Source: G963666895 sp963666895
GTDB lineage: Bacteria > Desulfobacterota > Desulfovibrionia > Desulfovibrionales > Desulfovibrionaceae
NCBI GenBank assembly: GCA_963666895.2
Contig: CAXXNS010000013.1
Span: 62,001-126,000 of the forward strand
DNA length: 64,000 bases
Direction of reading: 5' to 3'
How positions within the stretch are numbered: position 1 is the stretch's first letter; every line of letters starts with the position of its first letter. Positions 36,126-43,534 of the stretch are shown one piece after another. The position numbers and the translations under genes are program-made. The notes under the pieces are model-generated. The model was not told the DNA's origin, ran no database searches, and saw only the letters and a program-made list of their open reading frames with translations.

Positions 36126-37493
36126 CTACTCCAGGGGGCAGCCCTGGGAGGCGCAGGCGGCCATGGAGCCCAGGCTGTTGCCCACGTCCTGGAACCCGGC
36201 CCGGGTCAGGATCGAGGCGCCGATGATGGCCCGGCGGCCCGAGCCGCAGAAGGTGACCACGGGCTTGGTGCGGTCGATCTCGTCGAGGCGCTTGTCCAAC
36301 TCGCCCAGGTAGATGTTCTTGGCCCCGGGCAGGTGGGACTGGTTGAACTCCGGTTCCGCGCGCACGTCCAGCAGGGTGAAGTCCCTGCCCTGGTCGATGT
36401 CCGCCACCAGCTCCTGCACGTGCACCGAGGGGATGCGGCCGTAGTGGTGGCCCGAGACCTCCCAGGCGTCCATGCCGGGCAGGAAGCCCTCCACCTTGTC
36501 GAAGCCCATGCGCAGCAGGATGCGCACGGCCTCGTCCACCTCGGAGTAGTCGTGGACCACCAGCAGGATGGGCCGCTCGTAATCCAGGAAGTACCCGGCG
36601 TAGGGGGCGACCATGTCCAGGGGCACGGCCAGGGAGCCGGGGATGAAGGCTCCGGCGAAGGCTTCGGGGCTGCGCACGTCCAAAATCTGGGCGTCGCCCT
36701 GGCCGGTCACGAAGCGGTCCACGCCCAGGGGCTGGGGCCGGGGCACGCAGTTCACTTGGGGCGCGTTGCCCAGGAGGTTGTACTCCTCCATGCGGCGGAA
36801 GTAGGGGTTGTAGGAGTGGTGCTCCGAGGTCTTGGCCTTGATGAATTCGTCCCTGGAAAGCTGGAGCATGGGGCTGTTGGCCCGCTCGTAGCCCAGGCTG
36901 GAGAACTCGCGCGCGGCCAGGGCGCCGCCGCAGACCGAGCCCGCGCCGTGGGCCGGAAAGAGCAGGGTCTGGTCGCCCAGGGCCAGCAGCTTCTTGTGGA
37001 TGGAGTCGTGCAGCAGGCCAGCGCATTCCGCCTCGCGGCCCTTGATGAAGTCGGTGCGGCCCACGTCGCCGATGAACAGGGCGTCGCCCGTGAACACGCC
37101 GATGGCCTGGTCCTTGGAAAAGGCCGTGTCGTACAGGGCGATGGAGATGGAGTCGAAGGTGTGCCCCGGAGTCTCCATGACCTTGAGGACCAGGGAGCCG
37201 ACCTGGAAGATGTCGCCGTCCTCCACCACGTTGCCGAAGGCGAAGTCCGTCACCGGGCCGTGCAGGACGTCCGCGCCGGTGCGCCGGGCCAGCTCGCGGG
37301 AGCCGCTGATGAAGTCCTCGTTGCGGTGGGTGTCGAACACGTAGGCGATGCGGCAGCCTTGTTTGTGGGCCGCGTCCAGGTAGACGTCCACGTCCCGCCT
37401 GGGATCGATGACCACGGCCTCGCCGCCCTGGCCCAGGACGTAGGAGAGCTGCGACAGGCCCTGGGAATGGACCGTTTCAAAAAACATGCTCAT
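36126..37493 (-). CDS. MBL-fold hydrolase with two rhodanese domains
   Basis: 455 aa. Residues 1-240 form a metallo-beta-lactamase domain. Its metal motif reads THRNEDF (His56, Asp60) instead of the usual H-x-H-x-D-H, and TPGHTFDSI and GDALFIGDVGRTDF carry later ligands. Residues 255-350 look like an inactive rhodanese repeat without an active cysteine. Residues 360-455 form a second repeat with LLDVRAEPEFNQSHLPGA and the active loop TFCGSGRRA (Cys416). The architecture resembles persulfide dioxygenase-rhodanese proteins such as CstB. With the downstream YeeE/YedE pair it suggests import and handling of sulfane sulfur. A candidate promoter lies at 37527-37555. Confidence 0.83.
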   Translation of the reverse strand: MSMFFETVHSQGLSQLSYVLGQGGEAVVIDPRRDVDVYLDAAHKQGCRIAYVFDTHRNEDFISGSRELARRTGADVLHGPVTDFAFGNVVEDGDIFQVGSLVLKVMETPGHTFDSISIALYDTAFSKDQAIGVFTGDALFIGDVGRTDFIKGREAECAGLLHDSIHKKLLALGDQTLLFPAHGAGSVCGGALAAREFSSLGYERANSPMLQLSRDEFIKAKTSEHHSYNPYFRRMEEYNLLGNAPQVNCVPRPQPLGVDRFVTGQGDAQILDVRSPEAFAGAFIPGSLAVPLDMVAPYAGYFLDYERPILLVVHDYSEVDEAVRILLRMGFDKVEGFLPGMDAWEVSGHHYGRIPSVHVQELVADIDQGRDFTLLDVRAEPEFNQSHLPGAKNIYLGELDKRLDEIDRTKPVVTFCGSGRRAIIGASILTRAGFQDVGNSLGSMAACASQGCPLE

Positions 37494-37526
37494 GGGAGTG
37501 CTCCTCGGCTTTGCGATTGAACGATA

Positions 37527-37555
37527 AAATTAAGAATAATTCCTGTTATCATCAA
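37527..37555 (-). promoter_or_regulatory. Candidate sigma-70 promoter of the MBL-rhodanese/YeeE operon
   Basis: Read on the minus strand, TTGATG and TAATTT are separated by 17 bp, ending about 34 bp before the ATG at 37493. The surrounding stretch is much more AT-rich than the neighbours. The match is moderate and found by eye only. Confidence 0.4.
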
Positions 37556-37578
37556 GCGCAAGGCCCGGGAACCAAATT

Positions 37579-38346
37579 CTAATACACGGATCCGAACACC
37601 TTCTTCAGGATGTCGGTGGTCCACTGCACCGGGTCGCTCCGGATGGCTGCCTCCTCCTGGGCCATCATGTAGAACAGGCCGTCCAGGGCCTTCTGGGTGA
37701 CGTAGCCTTCCAGATCCTGGACATTCACGCCCACCAGGGGCGCCACGGCGGCCACCTGCGAGGTCAGGGAGGAGTAGGCGCTGGTCACGCCGGTCTGTTG
37801 CATGGCCACCTCCACGATGGGCCGGATGAGCTCGGTCAGGTCGCCGCTGGTGGTGCGCTCGAAGTATTGGGTGGCCGCGTCGTCCTCGCCCTCCAGGATG
37901 CCCTGGGCGTCGGCGACGCTCATGTCCTTGATGGCCTGGGTGAAGATGTCCACGGTCTCGGGCACGGCTTCTTCGGCCGCGTTGTTCATGGTGGCGATGA
38001 ACTCGTCCACCAGTTCGTCCTGGCCCACGGCCCGGAGCGCCTTGCCTGCCAGTTCCAGTTCGTCGGGCAGGGGGATGGTCACCTCGGGGGTGTCCAGGTA
38101 GCCGCCGGGCCGGCCCAGGTAGTCGATGCTGCGGTCCACGGCGATGCCCAGGGCCTCCTTGAGTCCGGAGATGACTTCGCTTTCGGATACCGAGCCGCTG
38201 GACGAGGCGGTGGCCGAGTCCGAGCCCAGGACCTTGCTGCCGATGTCCTTGACCTTGTCCATGTTGAGGTTCCAGGCCGGTGACGCCACCGGGGCCAGCA
38301 GCAGGGCGGCAAGGGCCAGACCGAGGGGAAAGGACGGGAATTTCAT
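37579..38346 (-). CDS. DUF4197 domain-containing exported protein
   Basis: 255 aa. A Sec signal peptide (MKFPSFPLGLALAALLLAPVASPA) is followed by a mature region with a Ser-rich linker. ISGLKEALGIAVDRSIDYLGRPGGYL near residue 60, IPLPDELELAGKALRAVG and VTQKALDGLFYMMAQEEAAIR near the end are the conserved blocks of DUF4197. The family is periplasmic and mostly alpha-helical, with no settled function. An AGGAGG site lies upstream of the ATG. It is followed on the plus side by PEP-CTERM-like genes but is separated from them by 90 bp and a terminator. Confidence 0.83.
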   Translation of the reverse strand: MKFPSFPLGLALAALLLAPVASPAWNLNMDKVKDIGSKVLGSDSATASSSGSVSESEVISGLKEALGIAVDRSIDYLGRPGGYLDTPEVTIPLPDELELAGKALRAVGQDELVDEFIATMNNAAEEAVPETVDIFTQAIKDMSVADAQGILEGEDDAATQYFERTTSGDLTELIRPIVEVAMQQTGVTSAYSSLTSQVAAVAPLVGVNVQDLEGYVTQKALDGLFYMMAQEEAAIRSDPVQWTTDILKKVFGSVY

Positions 38347-38437
38347 GGAGGGCCTCCTGGGATGGTTCCGGTGAGGAATGTCCGGTCACCGTACCTGAAA
38401 ACAGGGCCGATGAATACCATGCTCGTGACGGGGGCGT

Positions 38438-38469
38438 AAAAAAAGGCCGCTCCGGAGAGCGGCCTTTTT
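38438..38469 (-). terminator. Rho-independent terminator after the first PEP-CTERM-like gene
   Basis: Perfect stem AAGGCCGCTC / GAGCGGCCTT with loop CGGA, flanked by A and T runs on both sides, so it can end transcription in either direction. It lies 29 bp past the stop of the gene at 38498. Confidence 0.85.
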
Positions 38470-38497
38470 ACCGTTTGTGCAAGCGATGCGGAGGGGC

Positions 38498-39070
38498 TTA
38501 GCCCTTGAAGCGGCCGCGCAGGCCGATGAGGCCCAGCAGGCCGGTGCCGAGCAGCCAGGCCGCGCCCGGGATGGGCGTGGGGCTGACGGCCACGGCGTCG
38601 ATGTCGTAGCCGTCGCCGGTGGTGCCGCCGTTGGCAGCGGTGGTGTCGATGATTTTCAGGTACGTGTAGATGCCGCTGAAGGTGAGCGTGGTGGCCCCGC
38701 CGTTGTCCTGGTTGTAGATGTCGCCCAGGAGGTCCCAGGTGACGCCGTCGAGGCTGGCGTAAACACTGGCGTATTCCTTATGGTTGTTGGGGCGATTGTA
38801 GGTCACTTCATAGATGGTCACGGAGCCGGTGAAATTCTGTCCAAAGGAGAGGACGGCGGCGCCGCCCATGCCGATGCTCAAGAAGTCCGATCCGTCAGTG
38901 GCGTAGGCGTTGGGCGCGCCCAGGGCGTTGGTGGTGTCGCTCCGGCCGTCGTCGTAAACGGGGGTGCCGGTCCAGGACTCCACCTTGTCGGCGTAGATGG
39001 TGGCGGCAAAGGCGCTGGAGCTCAGGATGAGCAGGACCAGGCCGGTGAGGATCAGAATGCGCATTTTCAT
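38498..39070 (-). CDS. PEP-CTERM-like sorted exported protein
   Basis: 190 aa from the ATG at 39070, which has an AGGGA site and opens the signal peptide MKMRILILTGLVLLILSSS...AFA. The mature part is Thr/Gly/Tyr/Asp-rich, has no cysteine and seems to form a beta-sandwich (VLSFGQNFTGSVTIYEVTYN, YASVYASLDGVTWDLLG), similar in tone to exopolysaccharide-associated adhesins. The C-terminus has PIPGAAWLLGTGLLGLIGLR followed by G-R-F-K-G: a short motif, a transmembrane helix and a basic tail, the tripartite PEP-CTERM type recognised by exosortase. No exosortase gene lies in the window. An upstream sigma-54-like site is at 39138-39153. Confidence 0.8.
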   Translation of the reverse strand: MKMRILILTGLVLLILSSSAFAATIYADKVESWTGTPVYDDGRSDTTNALGAPNAYATDGSDFLSIGMGGAAVLSFGQNFTGSVTIYEVTYNRPNNHKEYASVYASLDGVTWDLLGDIYNQDNGGATTLTFSGIYTYLKIIDTTAANGGTTGDGYDIDAVAVSPTPIPGAAWLLGTGLLGLIGLRGRFKG

Positions 39071-39137
39071 GAAACGTCCCTTTGAAAGATACAGTATTGA
39101 ACGGGTCGGTTTTGTCATTGCCAGAGGACCCCTCTTA

Positions 39138-39153
39138 TGAAATATCCGTGCCG
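39138..39153 (-). promoter_or_regulatory. Candidate sigma-54 (-24/-12) promoter
   Basis: On the minus strand CGGCACG-GATA-TTTCA fits the RpoN consensus TGGCACG-N4-TTGCA with two mismatches, and the bases after it (TAAGAGGGG) resemble those after the matching site of the neighbouring paralogue. It lies about 70 bp before the ATG at 39070. Confidence 0.5.
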
Positions 39154-39258
39154 AAATCTATTTGTCTTGTTGTTCCAGGCGGTAAGAGAATTTTCGCCTC
39201 TTGGGACCGGCCCCGGTCTTGTTTTATTGGACCAGGGGTGAGGGCCGGAAAGGCAATG

Positions 39259-39282
39259 AAAAGAGCCGCCCCGAAGAGCGGC
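39259..39282 (-). terminator. Probable terminator after the second PEP-CTERM-like gene
   Basis: Stem GCCGC / GCGGC followed on the minus strand by TCTTTTC. It is a weaker relative of the hairpin at 38438, with the same position relative to the gene end and the same following sequence (CCGTTTGTGCAAG on the plus strand). Confidence 0.55.
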
Positions 39283-39314
39283 CCTCAACCGTTTGTGCAA
39301 GTGAGGCGAGGGGG

Positions 39315-40058
39315 TTAGCCCCTGAAGCGGGAGCGCAGGCCGACGAGGCCCAGCAGGCCGGTGCCCAGGAGCCAGACCGCGCCCGGGATGGGGGTGGTGG
39401 AGATGCGCTCGAGGATTACGTCGTTGGCGCAACTGACCGTGTAGCCCAGGGTGACGTAGTCGCCGACCTCGATCATCAGGCCGGAAATGGTCAGGGTGAG
39501 TGTCTGGGTGCCGCCGACGCTGGCGTCCGCCGAGGGCAGGTCGGGGAAGACGATGCTGTTGTCCACAAGGGCGCCCAGGTCGGCGGTGTCGGCCGTGACC
39601 GGGTGGTTGTTGCGGATGTCACCGGCAGAAGGATAGTAGGAATAGTTGTAAACATCCTTGTCGCCGTAGGCGTAACCAAACTCGTACACCCCGGCGGCGA
39701 TGGTGGCGCCGTCACCCTGCGTGACCACGTACTCCCAGTCGTTGTCCGCGCCGTCCGCGTTCACGAACAGGTCGCCGGTGACCAGCGTGTTGTACTCGTT
39801 GTAGTACTTGCTGACCGTGATGTTGAGGGTCACGGAGGTCAGGTAGGTCGTGCCGCCGGAGGTCTCAAAGGTGGCCGAGCCGCCGGTGATGTCAGGGACG
39901 CCGATCACATCATTGGTGTTCTCGCTCGCGACGGTGCTCGGATGTCCCGGGAAATAGATGGTGGAATCGCCGAAGGTTACCGTATAGGCCATGGCCGAGG
40001 CCGCGCCAAACAAGAGAATGGCGAAAGCCAAAAACAAGCTCTTGGTGAAGGTATTCAT
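39315..40058 (-). CDS. PEP-CTERM-like sorted exported protein
   Basis: 247 aa. Signal peptide MNTFTKSLFLAFAILLFGAA...AMA; the mature region is rich in Thr, Gly, Asn and Tyr with many beta-strand-like stretches (TYLTSVTLNITVSKYYNEYN, TQTLTLTISGLMIEVGDYV). The C-terminal sorting signal reads PIPGAVWLLGTGLLGLVGLR then S-R-F-R-G, nearly identical to that of the downstream paralogue even in DNA. A single cysteine lies at SCANDV. Probably exported and processed by an exosortase. An upstream sigma-54-like site is at 40110-40125. Confidence 0.8.
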   Translation of the reverse strand: MNTFTKSLFLAFAILLFGAASAMAYTVTFGDSTIYFPGHPSTVASENTNDVIGVPDITGGSATFETSGGTTYLTSVTLNITVSKYYNEYNTLVTGDLFVNADGADNDWEYVVTQGDGATIAAGVYEFGYAYGDKDVYNYSYYPSAGDIRNNHPVTADTADLGALVDNSIVFPDLPSADASVGGTQTLTLTISGLMIEVGDYVTLGYTVSCANDVILERISTTPIPGAVWLLGTGLLGLVGLRSRFRG

Positions 40059-40109
40059 GATTACTCCCTGCCTGGTGGTTTTTTCAACGTTGGGTACCGG
40101 GCCCTATTA

Positions 40110-40125
40110 TGAAAAGAACATGCCA
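40110..40125 (-). promoter_or_regulatory. Candidate sigma-54 (-24/-12) promoter
   Basis: On the minus strand TGGCATG-TTCT-TTTCA fits TGGCACG-N4-TTGCA with two mismatches and correct 4-bp spacing. The -12 element lies about 54 bp before the ATG at 40058, leaving a leader of about 40 nt. The paralogous gene has a matching site. Confidence 0.55.
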
Positions 40126-40335
40126 CGATAAAAAAAATTATTTATTTTGTCATGTTACTTCGATGGCCCTGTGGTTTTGCCAAGCCTGTCTTCTTTTTCG
40201 AGACAGTATGTTTTCAACAGGTTGGGTATGGAGGCCGCGTATAATCGGCTGTAACGGGCATAAATAGCCCATTGCCGGCCGTTTGGCCGGGTCTTGTTTT
40301 GCCAGACAATATTGGGAGTGAGACGGGGGGAATGA

Positions 40336-40364
40336 AAAAGCCCCCGGCCAATGACCGGGGGCTT
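40336..40364 (-). terminator. Rho-independent terminator of tRNA-Leu (and possibly gltA)
   Basis: Minus-strand stem AGCCCCCGG / CCGGGGGCT with a 7-nt loop, followed by TTTTTC. It starts 9 bp past the tRNA 3' end. Confidence 0.85.
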
Positions 40365-40372
40365 GTGTTCGG

Positions 40373-40459
40373 TGGTGCCGAAGAGAGGACTCGAACCTCC
40401 ACGGGGTTGCCCCCACTGGACCCTGAACCCAGCGCGTCTACCAATTCCGCCACTTCGGC
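40373..40459 (-). tRNA. tRNA-Leu (anticodon CAG)
   Basis: On the minus strand the 7-bp acceptor stem GCCGAAG / CTTCGGC encloses a D arm with GG-TAGACGCG, an anticodon loop with TTCAGGG (CAG), a long type-II variable arm (GTGGGGGCAACCCCGT) and the T loop GTTCGAGTC. The CCA end is encoded. The long variable arm and anticodon both give leucine. It lies 28 bp downstream of citrate synthase on the same strand, so read-through from gltA is possible. Confidence 0.95.
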
Positions 40460-40487
40460 ATGAGGCGAGGGCGTTGTATAACTCCGG

Positions 40488-41888
40488 TCAGCACGCTTGG
40501 CAAGTGTTTTCCGTCTCATTTTTTTCGCGGGACTTGGGCGGGACCACCTCGTCCAGGCGGCGCAGGCGATGGCCCTGGTCCTCAGGCGGAAGACGCTTGT
40601 GCATGGGCACGTACGGCCGCCGCAATTCGCCGGTGTAGACCTGCCGGGGCCGGTGGATGCGCGTACCCTGGCGGGACTGCTCGTACCAGTGGGCGATCCA
40701 GCCGGGCATGCGGCCGATGGCGAACATGACCGGGAACATGTTCAGCGGGATGCCCAGCGCGCGCAGGATGATCCCGGAGTAGAAGTCCACGTTGGGATAG
40801 AGCCTGCGCTCCACGAAGTACTCGTCGTCCTGGGCCATCTCGGCCAGGTGCAGGGCGATGTCCAGGAGCTCGTCGCCCTGGCCGGTCTTCTCCAACAGGT
40901 CGTGGGCCGCCTGCTTGAGGATCTTGGCCCGGGGGTCGAAGCTCTTGTAGATGCGGTGGCCGAAGCCCATGAGCAGGACTTCCTTGTTCTTGACCCGCTC
41001 CAGGTACTCCTTGATGGAATATTCGCCGTCGCGGATGCTTCTGAGCATCTGGATGACGCCCGCGTTGGCCCCGCCGTGCAGCCGCCCCCACAGGGCGCAG
41101 ATCCCGGCCGAGACCGAGGCGAACAGGCTGGCCTCGGTGGAACCCACCATGCGCACGGTGGAGCAGGAGCAGTTCTGCTCGTGGTCCGCGTGCAGGATGA
41201 AGAACAGGGACAGTGCCCGCACCGCCTCGGGCGGCGGATCGTAGTGGCCATTGGGCACCGAGAACATCATGTGCAGGAAGTTCCGGCAGTAGGTCAGCGA
41301 GGGGTTGGGATACATGAACGGCAACCCCATGGACTTGCGGTAGGACCAGGCCGCGATGGTGCGCACCTTGGAGATGAGCTTGGCCACGGCCCGCAGGAAC
41401 TGGTCGCGGGTCTGGATGGCCAGCAGGTCCGGGTGGTAGCAGCCCAGAGAGTTGATGACCGCGGACAACAGGGCCATGGGCTGGCCGTGGGTGGGAAAGC
41501 CGTCGAAGTGGTGCCTGAGGCCCTCGTGCAGCAGCTCCTGCTCGGTCAGCAGCTCGGAGAACTCGTCCAGTTCCTCGCGGGTGGGCAAATGGCCGAAGAT
41601 GAGCAGGTAGGCGGTCTCGGTGAAGGTGCCGTGGGCGGCCAGGTCCTCGATGGGGTAGCCGCGGTAGTGCAGCGCGCCTTCCTCGCCGTTGACGAAGGTG
41701 ATGGCCGAGTAGCATGAGCCCGTGTTGGCGAAGCCGGGGTCAAAGGTGATGATCCCGGATTCCGAGCGCAACCTGGTGATGTCGACGCCGACCTCGTTCT
41801 CCGTTCCCATGACAACGGGCAACTCGTAGGTCTTGTCGTCCAGCGTCAGCGTCGCCTTTTTGTCGGGGAGCACCCATGTATCATCCAT
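40488..41888 (-). CDS. gltA: Citrate synthase
   Basis: 466 aa. Condenses oxaloacetate and acetyl-CoA. It has the long hexameric-type N-terminus (ATLTLDDKTYELPVV), YRGYPIEDLA near residue 76, the active-site stretch HADHEQNCSCSTVRMVGS, LHGGANAGVIQML (the usual G-A-N-E reads G-A-N-A) and the catalytic GFGHRIYKSFDPRAKILK. The C-terminal RPRQVYTGELRRPYVP is typical. The last 40 residues form a charged tail. An AGAGGAAAGG site precedes the ATG. The 219 bp upstream, to the end of the histidine kinase gene, carries no gene. Confidence 0.94.
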   Translation of the reverse strand: MDDTWVLPDKKATLTLDDKTYELPVVMGTENEVGVDITRLRSESGIITFDPGFANTGSCYSAITFVNGEEGALHYRGYPIEDLAAHGTFTETAYLLIFGHLPTREELDEFSELLTEQELLHEGLRHHFDGFPTHGQPMALLSAVINSLGCYHPDLLAIQTRDQFLRAVAKLISKVRTIAAWSYRKSMGLPFMYPNPSLTYCRNFLHMMFSVPNGHYDPPPEAVRALSLFFILHADHEQNCSCSTVRMVGSTEASLFASVSAGICALWGRLHGGANAGVIQMLRSIRDGEYSIKEYLERVKNKEVLLMGFGHRIYKSFDPRAKILKQAAHDLLEKTGQGDELLDIALHLAEMAQDDEYFVERRLYPNVDFYSGIILRALGIPLNMFPVMFAIGRMPGWIAHWYEQSRQGTRIHRPRQVYTGELRRPYVPMHKRLPPEDQGHRLRRLDEVVPPKSREKNETENTCQAC

Positions 41889-42107
41889 AAATATACCTTT
41901 CCTCTGCAGGCGTTGGGGGCAGCCTGGAGCGTGCCCGTCGGCTTGGGAGCCGCGAATCTCGGAAGCGAATGCGGGATAGGAGCCATCCGCTGGAAACTCC
42001 CCGTATAGCCGGAACCGTTCCGGTTGTCCAGAAGGGGGATGTGATTTGACAATTGTGCAAAAAACGGGACGGAGATCATCCGCCCGTTCAGGAGAGGCGT
42101 CCGGGCC

Positions 42108-43298
42108 TTATCTTTCGGCGTCTTCCTCGACGGACTGCAAGGGGATGGCCACGTTGAACACGCTTCCCTTGCCCGCGGTGCTGCGGACCCAGATGCGGCC
42201 GCCCATCTTCTCCACCAGCTCCTTGGCCAGGGCCAGGCCCAGGCCGGACCCGGCCAGCTCCTTGGTCAGGTGGGACTCGCCCACGTTGAAGCTCTCGAAG
42301 ATGTAATCCTGCTTCTCGTCCGGGATGCCCACCCCGGTGTCCTTGACCGAGATCAGGAGCACGAACTCGTTCTTGTCCAGGGACATGCGCGGCACCAGGC
42401 AGTCCTGGGAGCGCTCCACCTTGACGGCGATGCCGCCCTCCCTGGTGAAGTGCAGGGCGTTGTCCACCAGTTGGTCCAGCAGGGAGGCGAGCCGCCTGGG
42501 CGAGCCGTTGACGATCTCGGGGATGGACTCGTCCATGGTCCAGGTGAAGAACAAGCCCTTTTCCTCGGCCCGTTCCTTGACCGAGTCCATGTACCGGGAA
42601 ATTTCCGGCCGGATGCGGAACGGCGAGCGACGGAAGGGCTGGTACCGGCCGCGCAGGTTGGAGAGCTCCAGCATGCGCTCCAGGATGCCGAGCAGGCGAT
42701 GGGCGGCCTGCTTGGTCAGGTCCAGGTAGCTCAGGTATTCCTCGTCCTTGCTGCGCTCCATGAGCACGTTGGTCATGCCGATGATGCCGGCCAGGGGATT
42801 GCGCAGCTCGTGGCTCATGTTGGCCAGGAAGGAGTCCTTGGCCTGGGCGGCCTTTTTGGCTTCGTCCAGGGCGTGGGACAGCTCCTCGGTGCGCTGGCGG
42901 ACCATCTGCTCCAGGGCGTGGCGCTGGTCGCTCAGGGCCAGCTGGGTGGCCACCCGGGCCCTGACCACGGGCGGGTGGAAGGGCTTGCGGATATAGTCGG
43001 CCGCGCCCAGGCGGAAGCCCTCCAGCTCGTCGGCGATGGCGTCCTTGATGGTGATGAAGATGATCGGGATGTTTTTGGTCTTCGGATCGGTCTTGAGCAG
43101 GCGGCAGACCTCCAGGCCCGAGAGCCCGGGCATGAGGATGTCCAGCAGGATCAGGTCGGGCTGAGTTTCACGGGTCTGCTCCAGGGCTTCGCCGCCGTTG
43201 AGGGCCACGGCCAGGTCGTAGTCCGCGCCCAGCAGCTCCATGAGGATGTCGATGTTGGTGGCCTCGTCGTCCACCACCAGAATGCGTTTTTTGTCCAT
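42108..43298 (-). CDS. Response regulator-histidine kinase hybrid (REC-HisKA-HATPase)
   Basis: 396 aa, cytoplasmic, with no membrane segment. The N-terminal receiver has acidic D10-D11, phospho-acceptor Asp53 (LLDILMPG) and Lys105. A coiled-coil linker of about 120-155 leads to the H-box ANMSHELRNPLAGI with His163. The ATPase domain has LVDNALHFT, VKDTGVGIP and GSGLGLALAKELVEKMGG. The REC-first order suggests that the kinase is controlled by phosphorylation from another kinase. No partner gene adjoins it; the divergent neighbour encodes an exported ferredoxin. Signal and target unknown. Confidence 0.88.
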   Translation of the reverse strand: MDKKRILVVDDEATNIDILMELLGADYDLAVALNGGEALEQTRETQPDLILLDILMPGLSGLEVCRLLKTDPKTKNIPIIFITIKDAIADELEGFRLGAADYIRKPFHPPVVRARVATQLALSDQRHALEQMVRQRTEELSHALDEAKKAAQAKDSFLANMSHELRNPLAGIIGMTNVLMERSKDEEYLSYLDLTKQAAHRLLGILERMLELSNLRGRYQPFRRSPFRIRPEISRYMDSVKERAEEKGLFFTWTMDESIPEIVNGSPRRLASLLDQLVDNALHFTREGGIAVKVERSQDCLVPRMSLDKNEFVLLISVKDTGVGIPDEKQDYIFESFNVGESHLTKELAGSGLGLALAKELVEKMGGRIWVRSTAGKGSVFNVAIPLQSVEEDAER

Positions 43299-43534
43299 TG
43301 GTCGTTCCTTGGTGCCCTCTCGTCCGGCTGCGCCCGCCCATCTATGTGAATTTATATCTGCTTACTTAACATGTTGATACTACACCGATCCACTGACAAG
43401 GGGCAAGATTTTTTCTGGAAAATGCTGTCCAAAATGATAATATGTCCTATCTTTGGACTCGGGATTGTTTTCAAATGGGCATGATTTCAGTCCCCTGGAT
43501 TCATCCAACTGTTGTGCAGCATGAGGAAAATTTC

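Larger units (their letters stand above)
40059..40372. other. 314-bp non-coding stretch between a PEP-CTERM-like gene and tRNA-Leu
   Basis: It holds the sigma-54-like promoter of the PEP-CTERM-like gene (40110-40125), an AT-rich block around 40128-40150 and the tRNA-Leu terminator (40336-40364). The remaining about 180 bp show no convincing reading frame, repeat or RNA; short open frames on both strands lack ribosome-binding sites. Confidence 0.6.

Noticed and set aside
43442..43534. Upstream in-frame ATG extending the Tat ferredoxin by 31 residues
   Set aside because: The extra residues precede the twin-arginine signal, which should lie near the N-terminus, and the downstream ATG has a ribosome-binding site.
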